Source of the DNA: JBNKHG01 sp050290225
Lineage (GTDB): Bacteria; Pseudomonadota; Gammaproteobacteria; Pseudomonadales; Cellvibrionaceae
Reading direction: 5' to 3'
Assembly (NCBI GenBank): GCA_050290225.1
Contig: JBNKHG010000013.1
Span: forward strand, 123,686 to 187,685
DNA: 64,000 nt
Made by a program: the position numbers and the translations under genes. Within the stretch, counting starts at the first letter, position 1; every line of letters starts with the position of its first letter. A model generated the notes under the pieces. That model saw only the letters and a program-made list of their open reading frames with translations. It made no database searches and was not told the origin of the DNA. This document shows, piece after piece, positions 51,156 to 59,400 of this stretch.

Positions 51156-52037
51156 TCAGGTATTTTCGATGGCGTTCCGAAATGCCTTGGGATTGTCACC
51201 GCATTTATTTTTAAAAAACCGCGTAAAGTGGGAGGGATCGGAAAACCCAAGCTGATAGGCTATTTCAGCGATGGATCTGCCGGTATAGATCAGGCTGCGT
51301 TTAGCTTCCAGAAGCAGGCGTTGATGGATTATCTCGAGTGCGGATTGATGGTTGAGCTTGCGGCAGATGGTGTTGAGGTGGGGCGGTGTTATGCCCAATT
51401 GGTCAGCATAACGGGCCACGGGCCAGTGATCGGCAAAATGTTGTTCCACCAGCTGCATAAACCCGGCGAAATGCAGTCGACCGCGGTCTTGTCGCTCCGG
51501 TACTGTCGACGCCGGCTCAGACTGGCGGTTTAAATAGAGGACCAGTGCGGTTAACAGCGTTTCCAGCATTAACTCCCGGGACGGCAATTTCTGCTGGTAG
51601 TCGATGGCAATGCTCCCAAAGAGGGAATCCACCAGTTGCCGGTCAGCCGATACATCAACCACCGCGGCTGATTTCAGTGCCTTTTTATCCGTGCCTATGG
51701 ACTGAGTGATTTTGTTAAGCAACGGAAAAGCAATAGACAACACCTGGCCTTCGGTGTTTTCTGTCCAGCTGAAATCGTGTACACAGCCTTCGGGTACCAC
51801 CAGCACACAGGGGGGCGAGAGCTCTGTCAGGGCGCCATCCAGGGTCGCCTGGGCACCGCCCTGCTGCAAGTAGAACAACTGTGTAATACCGGTGTGGCGG
51901 TGGGGGTTGATTTTCCAGTTGTGCCGCCGGCTGCGTTCCACCAGGGGTTCACAGTGCAACATCTCCAGCACGGGCCAGCCTTTGACCTCGCCATATAATT
52001 CGACATCGGGGATGTCACTTTTGACTGTCGCCGGCAT
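51156..52037 (-). CDS. AraC-family regulator (PobR-like) beside ligAB
   Basis: 293 residues. The N-terminal half is a cupin-like effector domain (HRHTGITQLFYLQQGGAQATL); the C-terminal 100 residues hold two helix-turn-helix motifs (SALEIIHQRLLLEAKRSLIY; SIAEIAYQLGFSDPSHFTRF). It resembles regulators that sense 4-hydroxybenzoate or other aromatic acids. It is divergent from ligAB, which it probably controls. Paralogous in length and layout to the regulator at 53636-54517. Confidence 0.88.
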   Translation of the reverse strand: MPATVKSDIPDVELYGEVKGWPVLEMLHCEPLVERSRRHNWKINPHRHTGITQLFYLQQGGAQATLDGALTELSPPCVLVVPEGCVHDFSWTENTEGQVLSIAFPLLNKITQSIGTDKKALKSAAVVDVSADRQLVDSLFGSIAIDYQQKLPSRELMLETLLTALVLYLNRQSEPASTVPERQDRGRLHFAGFMQLVEQHFADHWPVARYADQLGITPPHLNTICRKLNHQSALEIIHQRLLLEAKRSLIYTGRSIAEIAYQLGFSDPSHFTRFFKNKCGDNPKAFRNAIENT

Positions 52038-52087
52038 TTTTCACTCTCTCAATACCCCTATTTGCCTTCCCCGTATTCCCTATTGCC

Positions 52088-52119
52088 ATTTTGATATTTT
52101 GATATTTTGATATTTTGAT
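52088..52119. repeat. 8-base tandem repeat upstream of ligA
   Basis: Four exact copies of ATTTTGAT in the AraC-ligA intergenic region. Eight-base units could alter promoter spacing. Confidence 0.8.
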
Positions 52120-52317
52120 AGCCTGGCACTGCAGCCTCTGGTTCTGAAACCCATTGCGCTATTCTGGCAAAAATCTTTCAAAATGACAATTATGTCAGCC
52201 ATTTGTCCCTTCCGGATTGGCTGAAAGTGATGAAAAATACAAATCATCGAGTCCGGACGAAGAGTGCCGGCTCGCGGGCGTTACCAGGCGCTCTCACAAT
52301 AGTCATTTGGAGACTGA

Positions 52318-52722
52318 ATGATGATTTGGGTTAAACACGACTATGAGGAGATCCCGGGCACCTATGTGTTTGACGGGAAACGCTCCCATTCGGCCTACGC
52401 ACTCAACAAGATGCTGTACTCCTTTAATCACGAGGAAAACCGTAAGGCGTATGATCAGGACCCCGAGGCTTATGCCCTGAAATTCGGGGTGCCGGAGGAG
52501 CAGCGCAAGGCGCTGCTGGAAGGGGATTTTCTCGGCCTGCTGCGCCTGGGGGCCAATATCTATTACATGGCCAAGCTGGCAGTGCCCAATGGTGTTTCCG
52601 TGCAGGATGTGGGTGCCGCTTTCCAGGGGATTAGCACAGAAGAATTCAAGGCAAAACTGGCGGTAAACGGCGAAGGCCTGGAAACACTATTGGCGCAAAA
52701 AGGGGATTACTGGAATGGCTAA
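52318..52722 (+). CDS. ligA: Protocatechuate 4,5-dioxygenase alpha subunit
   Basis: 134 residues of the LigA small-subunit family, which caps the active site of the extradiol dioxygenase. Typical segments are IPGTYVFDGKRSHSAYALNK, FGVPEEQRKALLEGDF and NIYYMAKLA. The ATG pair at 52318 and 52321 leaves the exact start open. Overlaps ligB by eight bases. Confidence 0.9.
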   Translation: MMIWVKHDYEEIPGTYVFDGKRSHSAYALNKMLYSFNHEENRKAYDQDPEAYALKFGVPEEQRKALLEGDFLGLLRLGANIYYMAKLAVPNGVSVQDVGAAFQGISTEEFKAKLAVNGEGLETLLAQKGDYWNG

Positions 52723-53557
52723 AATAATCGGCGGAATTACGACTTCACACATCCCCGCCATTGGCAACGCTATGGCCAATGGGCTTGAGCAGGATCCGTA
52801 CTGGAAACGTTTCTTTGACGGCTACGAGCCGGTCAAGCAATGGCTGGATGAAAAAAAGCCCGATTTGGCCATTGTGGTTTACAACGACCACGGCCTTAAT
52901 TTCTACCTCGACAAAGTGCCCACATTTGCCATGGGTTGCGCCGATCACTACGAGAATGCGGATGAGGGCTGGGGGTTGAAAACGCTTTCAAGTTTTGAGG
53001 GCGATGCCCAGTTTTCCTGGCATGTGGCGGAATCCCTGATCAACCAGAACGTCGATATGTGCACCTGCCAGGAAATGCTGGTGGACCATGGTTTTGTGGT
53101 TCCGATGGCGCTGATGTGGCGTCATCTGCCGCAGTGGCCGGTGAAAACCCTGCCGTTCGCGGTAAACACGGTTCAGCACCCCTTACCCAGCGCCCGTCGC
53201 TGTTACGACGTTGGCAAAGCGTTGCGCAAAGCGGTGGAGTCCTACCCGGAAGACCTCAAGGTTGTGATTCTGGGTACCGGAGGCTTGTCACACCAGTTGC
53301 AAGGGGAAAGGGCCGGCATTATCGATGTCGAGTTCGACCTCAAGTGCATGGAAAGTGTGGCCAACGACCCCGAATGGCTGGCCGGCTTCAGCAACACCGA
53401 GATCATGGAGAAAGCGGGTACCGAGGGCATTGAGGTCATTATGTGGATGGTGATGCGCGGTGCCTTGCAATCCAATGTCAATGTGGTCCACAAACACTAC
53501 CATACACCCATTTCCAATACCGGCGCCGGTGTTCTGGTGTTGGAAAACAGGCTTTAG
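52715..53557 (+). CDS. ligB: Protocatechuate 4,5-dioxygenase beta subunit
   Basis: 280-residue catalytic subunit of a type II extradiol dioxygenase. Iron ligands His12 (TTSHIPA), His59 (YNDHGLNF) and Glu240 (GIEVIMW), and catalytic His193 (TGGLSHQL), match the LigB set H12/H61/E242/H195. It opens the ring of protocatechuate or a related catechol acid (gallate, 3-O-methylgallate). No downstream meta-cleavage genes (ligC, I, J, K) are present. Translationally coupled to ligA. Confidence 0.9.
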   Translation: MAKIIGGITTSHIPAIGNAMANGLEQDPYWKRFFDGYEPVKQWLDEKKPDLAIVVYNDHGLNFYLDKVPTFAMGCADHYENADEGWGLKTLSSFEGDAQFSWHVAESLINQNVDMCTCQEMLVDHGFVVPMALMWRHLPQWPVKTLPFAVNTVQHPLPSARRCYDVGKALRKAVESYPEDLKVVILGTGGLSHQLQGERAGIIDVEFDLKCMESVANDPEWLAGFSNTEIMEKAGTEGIEVIMWMVMRGALQSNVNVVHKHYHTPISNTGAGVLVLENRL

Positions 53558-53590
53558 CCAGGCGGGTCTCCTCTCTACCGTGGCACCTTC

Positions 53591-53615
53591 AGGCACGTCA
53601 ACGACGTGCCTTTTT
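53591..53615 (+). terminator. Intrinsic terminator after ligB
   Basis: 9-bp stem AGGCACGTC/GACGTGCCT with a three-base loop followed by TTTT. Ends the ligAB unit. Confidence 0.8.
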
Positions 53616-53635
53616 ACTATGGTCTCCGGTTCTGG

Positions 53636-54517
53636 TTATTGAGTACCACTGTTTTTCCGATAGGTTTTGGGAGAGACGCCGGTGAAGCGTTTAAAAAACC
53701 GGGTGAAGTAGGCGGGCTCGGTAAAACCCAGGCTGTCGGAAACTTCACCGATGGTCATGGTGGTGTAAATAATATTGCGCTTGGCCTCCAGCATGAGTCG
53801 CTCGTGGGTAATCTGTAACGCGGAGCGTCCCGCAAAGCGTTGGCACAGGGCATTCAAGTGGGCGCTGGTAATACCCAGAGCGCTGGCATACTCTTCGATA
53901 GAGCGGTGGCTCTTGTAGTGTTGCTCAACCAATTGCGAAAAGCGTGCGACGTATCGACTGCTTCTATCCTTGCGCTGATCGGGCTCTTCGGTGCGTATGA
54001 AAGCGTGTCGACTTAACAGCACCATAATGGCATTGACCACCGATTCCAGCAGTAACTCCCGCCCCGGTGCGGAATCCCTGTATTCCCGGTCCAGTGTCGC
54101 AAACAGTGTATCGATCAGGTCACGTTCATCCCGCAGGGTATAACAACCGCTCTCATGCAATGCCGTGTGCTGGTGTCCCGGATGATCACTCATCTGCTGC
54201 AGAAGCGGTGCCGCCAGACTGAGTATGTAGCCTTTGACATCACTGGAAAAGCGAAAGCTGTGCACGCACATTTTCGCAATCAACAGCACGCAAGGGGTTT
54301 GCGGAGCGTGCTCTATGCCGTCCATCTGCGCGGTGGCTTCGCCCTCCTGGATATACAGCAGCTGCACCAGGTCGGAATGGCGGTGCGGTCTTATCTCCCA
54401 ATTGTGCTGCCGACTGCGCTCGGCAATGGACTCGCTGTGAATCAGGTCGGGGGTATGCCAGTCACTGGACTCTCCATAGAGCTTGAAAATAGGGATGGCG
54501 TGGCTGGAATCTTTCAT
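53636..54517 (-). CDS. AraC-family regulator (PobR-like) beside P450
   Basis: 293 residues, cupin-like N-terminal domain (IRPHRHSDLVQLLYIQEGEA) and C-terminal AraC domain (ALQITHERLMLEAKRNIIYT; TIGEVSDSLGFTEPAYFTRF). Its N-terminus FKLYGESSDWHTPDLIHSES resembles PobR-type activators. Divergent from the P450 gene. Together with the 51156-52037 regulator it probably arose by duplication of an operon-plus-regulator module. Confidence 0.88.
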   Translation of the reverse strand: MKDSSHAIPIFKLYGESSDWHTPDLIHSESIAERSRQHNWEIRPHRHSDLVQLLYIQEGEATAQMDGIEHAPQTPCVLLIAKMCVHSFRFSSDVKGYILSLAAPLLQQMSDHPGHQHTALHESGCYTLRDERDLIDTLFATLDREYRDSAPGRELLLESVVNAIMVLLSRHAFIRTEEPDQRKDRSSRYVARFSQLVEQHYKSHRSIEEYASALGITSAHLNALCQRFAGRSALQITHERLMLEAKRNIIYTTMTIGEVSDSLGFTEPAYFTRFFKRFTGVSPKTYRKNSGTQ

Positions 54518-54745
54518 GGCGGCAACTTAAAGGCAAAAGTGCATAATCTTGGAAAAGTCCAATTATAGCAAGGGAAATTGCCTTCAAATACCTCCTTTGG
54601 TGCATAAAAATATAACCACTACTTTTGATGTGGGAATAGTGGAGGTTGCTCCCCCAATACCCAAGTCGATACCACGACGAGGTACAGGTCTTTAAACGGG
54701 CGCAACAGATACCAATAAGCACCTAACTTCACCCTGGAGAAATCA

Positions 54746-55918
54746 ATGGGCCATTTCGATCTCTACTCACCGGAATTCGACGCCAACCCCTTCGACAGCT
54801 ACAAGGCATTGCGGGACAACCACCCATGCTACTGGAGCGAGGAAGCGCAGAAATGGTTACTGACCCGTTACGAAGATGTTTTCAATGCCCTCAACGACTG
54901 GCAGACATACTCCTCTGCCCGGGGCAACCTGGTGGATGAGTTTCCCGGGCGTGCCGGCAACACCCTTGGTTCAATGGATCCGCCACGCCACGACCAGCTG
55001 CGCTCGGTGGTTCAGGCGGTCTTTGCCAAGCGCAACCTCAACCACCTGGTCGAGCCCATTCAAAAGATCGCCCGCGATGCCATCGCCGATAAAATTGGTG
55101 ACAAGAAGGTATTCGATTTTGCGGAAGATTTTGCCGCCGAGGTCACCTTTAACGTATTGGTGGCCCTGCTGGGGTTGCCGAACCTGGATCCGCAAGAGGC
55201 GCGCCGCAATGCATTGCTGATGGTGCAGACAGACCCCAAGACCCGACAAAAAGGCGCCGAACACCTGGCCGCTTTCGAGTGGATGAAGGACTACGCCAGC
55301 GAGGTGATCGAGATGCGCGCCGCAAACCCCGGTGATGACCTGATCAGCCAGCTGATTACCGCCGAGGTTGATGGTGTGAAACTCGATTTGATCCAGGTGC
55401 AAATGACGGTCACCACACTGATCATGGCGGGGATCGAATCTCTGTCCGGTTTCCTGAAGATGTTTGCCAAGAACATGGCGGAATTTCCCGAGCAGCGTAA
55501 AAAAGTACAGATGGATATGTCGCTGTTGCCCGACGCCATCGAGGAGTCCATGCGTTACAACAGCTCGGCACAGCGCTTCCGCCGCTGCCTGACCCGGGAC
55601 GTTAGCCTTCACGGCCAGACCATGAAAGCCGGCGATTTCGTGATCCTCGCTTACGGTTCCGCGAACCGCGACGAGCGCAAATATCCGAACCCCGATGAAT
55701 ACGATGTGACCCGCAAACCCAAAGGTCATGTGGGTATGGGAGGCGGTGTCCATATCTGCCTGGGTAATTCCATTGCCCGACTGGCGATAAAGACTTCCAT
55801 GGAGGTGTTCCTGGACCGGATCCCCAACTTTTCCCTGGCCGAAAGCGATGACCAGCTGGAGTGGGTCGCTTCTTCCAACTTCCGCAGCCCCAAAAAGCTA
55901 CTGATGATTCGCGAATAA
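54746..55918 (+). CDS. Bacterial class I cytochrome P450
   Basis: 390 residues. The heme loop is GMGGGVHICLG with Cys338; the ExxR motif is ESMR; the I-helix reads AGIES (228-232), where Ser replaces the usual Thr of the acid-alcohol pair. The PPRHDQLR and AYGSANRDERKYPNPDEYD segments are typical soluble bacterial CYPs. With the adjacent ferredoxin it likely hydroxylates or O-demethylates an aromatic acid feeding LigAB. No ferredoxin reductase gene is nearby. Substrate cannot be read from sequence. Confidence 0.92.
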   Translation: MGHFDLYSPEFDANPFDSYKALRDNHPCYWSEEAQKWLLTRYEDVFNALNDWQTYSSARGNLVDEFPGRAGNTLGSMDPPRHDQLRSVVQAVFAKRNLNHLVEPIQKIARDAIADKIGDKKVFDFAEDFAAEVTFNVLVALLGLPNLDPQEARRNALLMVQTDPKTRQKGAEHLAAFEWMKDYASEVIEMRAANPGDDLISQLITAEVDGVKLDLIQVQMTVTTLIMAGIESLSGFLKMFAKNMAEFPEQRKKVQMDMSLLPDAIEESMRYNSSAQRFRRCLTRDVSLHGQTMKAGDFVILAYGSANRDERKYPNPDEYDVTRKPKGHVGMGGGVHICLGNSIARLAIKTSMEVFLDRIPNFSLAESDDQLEWVASSNFRSPKKLLMIRE

Positions 55919-55997
55919 GCGCCAGGCACATTGGCCGGGGAACCGCTCTGTTTCCCGGCTAACCGATTTACCCACCAACAGAAGGCAGGATAGGATT

Positions 55998-56321
55998 ATG
56001 GTTAAAGTCGTTTATGTTGAGCACTCCGGTGAAGAGACAGAGCTTCAGGTGCAGGAGGGGTGGAGTCTGATGCAGGCCGCCGTCGCCCACGGTGTCGAAG
56101 GTATCGAGGCGGAGTGCGGAGGCTCCTGTTGTTGTGCCACCTGTCATTGTTATGTTGACAATGATTACCTTGAGAAACTGGAAGCGCCCAATGATAATGA
56201 ACTGGCCATGCTGGATTACAGTGTGGCTGAGCGTAAGCCCAACAGCCGCCTGGCGTGCCAGGTCAAAGTGACGCCCGAGATGGACGGTATTGTGGTCCAA
56301 CTGCCCGAGGCCCAAAGCTGA
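55998..56321 (+). CDS. [2Fe-2S] ferredoxin (putidaredoxin-like)
   Basis: 107 residues. Ligands follow C-x5-C-x2-C ... C: CGGSCCCATCHCYV and a distal SRLACQVKV. This adrenodoxin/putidaredoxin type donates electrons to P450s. It follows the P450 gene by 79 bases and is almost certainly its partner. Two adjacent extra cysteines lie within the first motif. Confidence 0.92.
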   Translation: MVKVVYVEHSGEETELQVQEGWSLMQAAVAHGVEGIEAECGGSCCCATCHCYVDNDYLEKLEAPNDNELAMLDYSVAERKPNSRLACQVKVTPEMDGIVVQLPEAQS

Positions 56322-56372
56322 AAGCTATCCCGTTGGTGATTGTGGGTACTGGCCATGGTGGTATTGTCATCG

Positions 56373-57089
56373 CTATAACTCGAATTCCACCAGCTCAAAA
56401 CGTATGGATCCACCCTTGAAGATTTCGAGGTTCAACGGTTCCTCTCGCAGCAGCTTAACCAGGCCAACGCCGGGCGCGTACCACTCTGTTTGTGTGATAT
56501 GGATATCCCGGTAACCCAGGCGGGGGTCGACATAGAGGCTGAACGTGGCCCTGCCTTCGACGCGAACGCAGTTTTTGAATTCGCCGGCCGGGACTTGAAC
56601 CCGGTCGGTCACGGAGGTGATCTCGTATTCCATATTGAAGCGGATGTCATCGGGGTCCGGCACGGCGTAAGACGGAGTACTGTGCAGCGTGTATGTGCGA
56701 CCCTCTGACGCCCAGCTGCTGCCGATGGTGAGGTCCGATTGATGGGGCAGTATTTTTCGTTCCTTCTGATCGAAGTGCGGTTTGAGTTCAACCACGGTTT
56801 GCTTGGCGACACGAAAGCGGCCGTCCTCGGCATCGAGAATAAAGTAGTGGGTACCGTCGCTGGTGCGGCGTACGCTGACCGTCTGGTTTTCATACTTTCT
56901 TGACAGCGAAACGGTGCCGAGATTTTCAATGCTGAAATACCGGGAGGAGCGCTTGTCGGTCAGATCCTCGTCCACCTGGTAGTGCCAGGTGACCCCCTTG
57001 TGCAACGGGAAATAGTCATCCGCAGGAATTTTCGGTTGGCAGGCTGTGAGTAGCGCCAGGCTCGCCAGTATCAACAGGGTTGGTTTCAT
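56373..57089 (-). CDS. Predicted lipoprotein, ExbB/D-linked
   Basis: 238 residues with a lipobox (LLTAC, Cys17). The mature part begins with DYFPLHKGVTWHYQV, a segment common to several uncharacterised outer-membrane lipoproteins, and is otherwise beta-rich. It is last in a tight leftward four-gene set (three-base gap to the preceding gene). Probably periplasmic partner of the ExbB/ExbD-like pair; function unknown. Confidence 0.7.
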   Translation of the reverse strand: MKPTLLILASLALLTACQPKIPADDYFPLHKGVTWHYQVDEDLTDKRSSRYFSIENLGTVSLSRKYENQTVSVRRTSDGTHYFILDAEDGRFRVAKQTVVELKPHFDQKERKILPHQSDLTIGSSWASEGRTYTLHSTPSYAVPDPDDIRFNMEYEITSVTDRVQVPAGEFKNCVRVEGRATFSLYVDPRLGYRDIHITQTEWYAPGVGLVKLLREEPLNLEIFKGGSIRFELVEFEL

Positions 57090-57092
57090 GGT

Positions 57093-57608
57093 CTATTTCT
57101 CCGGCAGGGCTGGGTCCGGCAGGTCAATAAATGCGATAACCTGTTGACTCCGGGATTCCTGTTTTTTGTGGTACCCGGCTCTCTCTCTTGCGCTTTCGGA
57201 TTCAATAAAACCAAGCTGGAGTTTGCCGTTTCGCATCCTTCGCAGCGCATCTTCCAACCGGCCATGAATTTTCTGCTCATAGTCGATTCGATACGCGCGG
57301 GGTTCCGCTGCCAGCGCCTGACCCTTTAAATCCGATAGCCAGATAAAGATATTGCCTGCGAAACCACGCTCCTCATCCGGTTCTTCGATCACCGCAAAGT
57401 GAAACAGGAACTTATTCGGCAGACGGGTATTGCTCGGCCAACCCTGGGATTCCCGCCAGCCCTGATAACCCAACCAGTAGAAACCCACCGCCAATAACAG
57501 CAGCGCGCCCTTGAAAGTCACGTGCAATCGGCTGTGGATCAGGGCGAGCAGTAGCAGGGCGGTGAAAATCACATAGGCAACCGTTAAACCCAGTAGTGTT
57601 TCATTCAT
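57093..57608 (-). CDS. Membrane-anchored hypothetical protein, ExbB/D-linked
   Basis: 171 residues with two N-terminal hydrophobic segments (about 5-22 and 32-50) and a C-terminal soluble domain containing GFAGNIFIWLSDLKGQALA. Not recognised. Its start overlaps the ExbD-like stop by four bases, indicating coupled translation. Confidence 0.65.
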   Translation of the reverse strand: MNETLLGLTVAYVIFTALLLLALIHSRLHVTFKGALLLLAVGFYWLGYQGWRESQGWPSNTRLPNKFLFHFAVIEEPDEERGFAGNIFIWLSDLKGQALAAEPRAYRIDYEQKIHGRLEDALRRMRNGKLQLGFIESESARERAGYHKKQESRSQQVIAFIDLPDPALPEK

Positions 57609-58213
57609 TTTGTAATTGCCTTGACCAGTCTTTTCTGAAGTTGATTGATATTGGTAACCTCACCGGCAGGGGTAATGGTGAATCGTAGCGCGGTGGCCTC
57701 GTCGCCCTCCACCGGTAATACAGTGGTGGTGTAGTGCAGTACTTTCATTACCGGGTTCACTTCTGCCAGATAAACAGTTACCGGCACTTTGCTGTCAGTT
57801 TCACTCTTGAAGTAGTGCACGTTGATGATGAATTCGCCTGGCGGTCGCCCGCGTATCGTCAACACCTCCTGGTTCAGCGGATTTATGAGTTCCTTTCCGT
57901 TTATCACCTGAGTGTCGTTGATCAGGCCCCGGTCATCCCGATCCAGATGCATAAGTCCATCCTGTGGGCGTTTATAGGAAACCCGCTTGTCACCCGGGCC
58001 CGCGGCCCAGATGTCGATATCGTTAGGGTCGCCGTCGGGCCAGCTCACCGTGACCAGAAATTCCGCCTTCGGATCAACGATACCCGACTTTGCGGGGGGA
58101 TTAAGCAGCAGTAAGGCCACCAAAAACAGGAATGTAAAGGTCAGCAGGGCGTTAAAAAGCAGATCGGTAAATGGATCGATGTCAAACGCGGGCTTGGGTC
58201 TGAATAGCGCCAT
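57605..58213 (-). CDS. ExbD/TolR-like protein
   Basis: 202 residues starting MALFRPKPAFDIDPFTDLLF: a short cytoplasmic stretch with the Asp-Pro element, one transmembrane helix (FNALLTFTFLFLVALLLLN) carrying the position where ExbD has its essential Asp, and a periplasmic domain. The helix lacks the acidic residue (Asp15 lies just before it: FDIDPFTDLLFN). The start was set at 58213 because upstream residues in frame do not match. It pairs with the ExbB-like gene upstream. Confidence 0.65.
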   Translation of the reverse strand: MALFRPKPAFDIDPFTDLLFNALLTFTFLFLVALLLLNPPAKSGIVDPKAEFLVTVSWPDGDPNDIDIWAAGPGDKRVSYKRPQDGLMHLDRDDRGLINDTQVINGKELINPLNQEVLTIRGRPPGEFIINVHYFKSETDSKVPVTVYLAEVNPVMKVLHYTTTVLPVEGDEATALRFTITPAGEVTNINQLQKRLVKAITK

Positions 58214-58223
58214 CGTCGACTCT

Positions 58224-58970
58224 TTAGTTGCTGTCCGCCATCGCACAGCGTGTACTACGCCAGTGCTGCCCAAGATTGATGGTCTCCACCACAAAGCGAT
58301 CGGCGCTGCGATCGAGCAACAGGTATTGAATGCCAAGCAACATACTGCTGACCAAACCCACCATGGTTGTGTTCATGGCAATACCCATGCCCTGTGTCAT
58401 CTGCTGCATCAATTGCTTGACGTCGCCGATATCCAGGGATTCGAGCCCCGAAACGGAACCCAGCATCAACACAAATCCAATCACTGTTCCCAGCAGACCC
58501 AGCTTGATCACCAGGCCAGCCAGAAACCAGCCCACCTAATGAGAGCCACGAATCGATTCGGCCATGACTTCTGCCAATTGCGCAGTGTCATGATCCGAAT
58601 CATCCTCCAGTAACGCGCGCAAGTAATCCAACGCCAGGGAAGGTTCCTCTGGTGCAGGATCTTCGGGCGAGCATTCCAGTGGCTGGTGATACTGTAATCG
58701 AAAGCGATCAAGCACCAGGAACTGGCGGGCGAGAAACCAACAGCGGTAAGCGCAGTGGACAGAAGTTCCGGCAAAAATCAGCAATATGATCAAACAGATG
58801 CGGGTGATGTCAGCCTGGATGATTGCTGACAGCACACCCAGGTCATAGGCCAGGTAGAGGCCGAACAGGATCAACCCCGCCAGCCACAGCCAGTGAAGGA
58901 AAATTTTGTAGGCAACAGGTGTAACCATGTTGAATAAATCCTGAGCACCGGCAGTGGTGATAGCGTTCAA
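58224..58970 (-). pseudogene. ExbB/MotA-like membrane protein split by an in-frame TAG
   Basis: Two open segments in the same frame are separated by a single TAG (58536-58538). The first (58970-58536, 144 residues) has two transmembrane helices and a cytoplasmic loop ending ESIRGSH. The second (58535-58224, 103 residues) starts directly at GTG and contains the conserved ExbB/TolQ helix pair LVIKLGLLGTVIGFVLML and NTTMVGLVSSMLLGIQYLLL. The normal protein would be about 248 residues. A nonsense mutation is the simplest reading; separate translation from the GTG, suppression or sequencing error are alternatives. Confidence 0.65.
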
Positions 58971-59183
58971 CGCAGCGACATCGTTAACCGGGGTACTCAG
59001 GTGGATCGACGCCTTCGATCGCTATCGGGTTTGCCGGGACGGAGACTCGTTGGCAACTGATGATTGTAGGGAGACTGTAAGCCCCTGTGCATCCTACGAT
59101 GGAGCCAGAGGGATGGGGTATTGATACTACTTTGGTGGCAGGTGATTGCAGACTCCCTTTGTTTTATTTGAGTGTTGTATTTG
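58971..59183. other. Spacer left of the nifV activator site
   Basis: About 210 bases between the leftward ExbB-like start and the NifA site of nifV. I see no gene. The stretch GTGTTGTATTTGTGTTGTATTTG near the right end contains a short direct repeat forming part of the activator region. Confidence 0.4.
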
Positions 59184-59199
59184 TGTTGTATTTGCCACA
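59184..59199. promoter_or_regulatory. NifA upstream activator sequence for nifV
   Basis: TGTTGTATTTGCCACA, TGT-N10-ACA, 83 bases upstream of the nifV -24 element. Confidence 0.68.
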
Positions 59200-59281
59200 A
59201 AACGGCCGGGGAGTTTCACAATTGTTGTGGGCATGGAACGGTTTAATTTATTAACTTATTGAAAAATAACGAGAAATTACT

Positions 59282-59297
59282 TGGAACAGGGATTGCA
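59282..59297 (+). promoter_or_regulatory. Sigma-54 promoter of nifV-cysE-nifWZM
   Basis: TGGAACAGGGATTGCA: GG-N10-GC with TTGCA at -12, 103 bases before nifV. The core AGGGATTGC is shared with the iscA promoter. Confidence 0.75.
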
Positions 59298-59340
59298 CCT
59301 ACAACTGTAAATGGGCTCCATTGTGCAGAGCAGCCGGTTA

Positions 59341-59382
59341 CAGGGCCTTTAGAAACAGGGCCTTTAGAAACAGGGCCTTTAA
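59341..59382. repeat. 15-base tandem repeat in the nifV leader
   Basis: Two full copies and one partial of CAGGGCCTTTAGAAA between the nifV promoter and start codon. They lie in the 5' untranslated region. Confidence 0.85.
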
Positions 59383-59400
59383 CAGCTGAGGCAGAAATCC

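Noticed and set aside
58536..58538. TAG as pyrrolysine codon
   Set aside because: No pyl genes are visible and the gene family does not use Pyl; nonsense mutation or error is far simpler.
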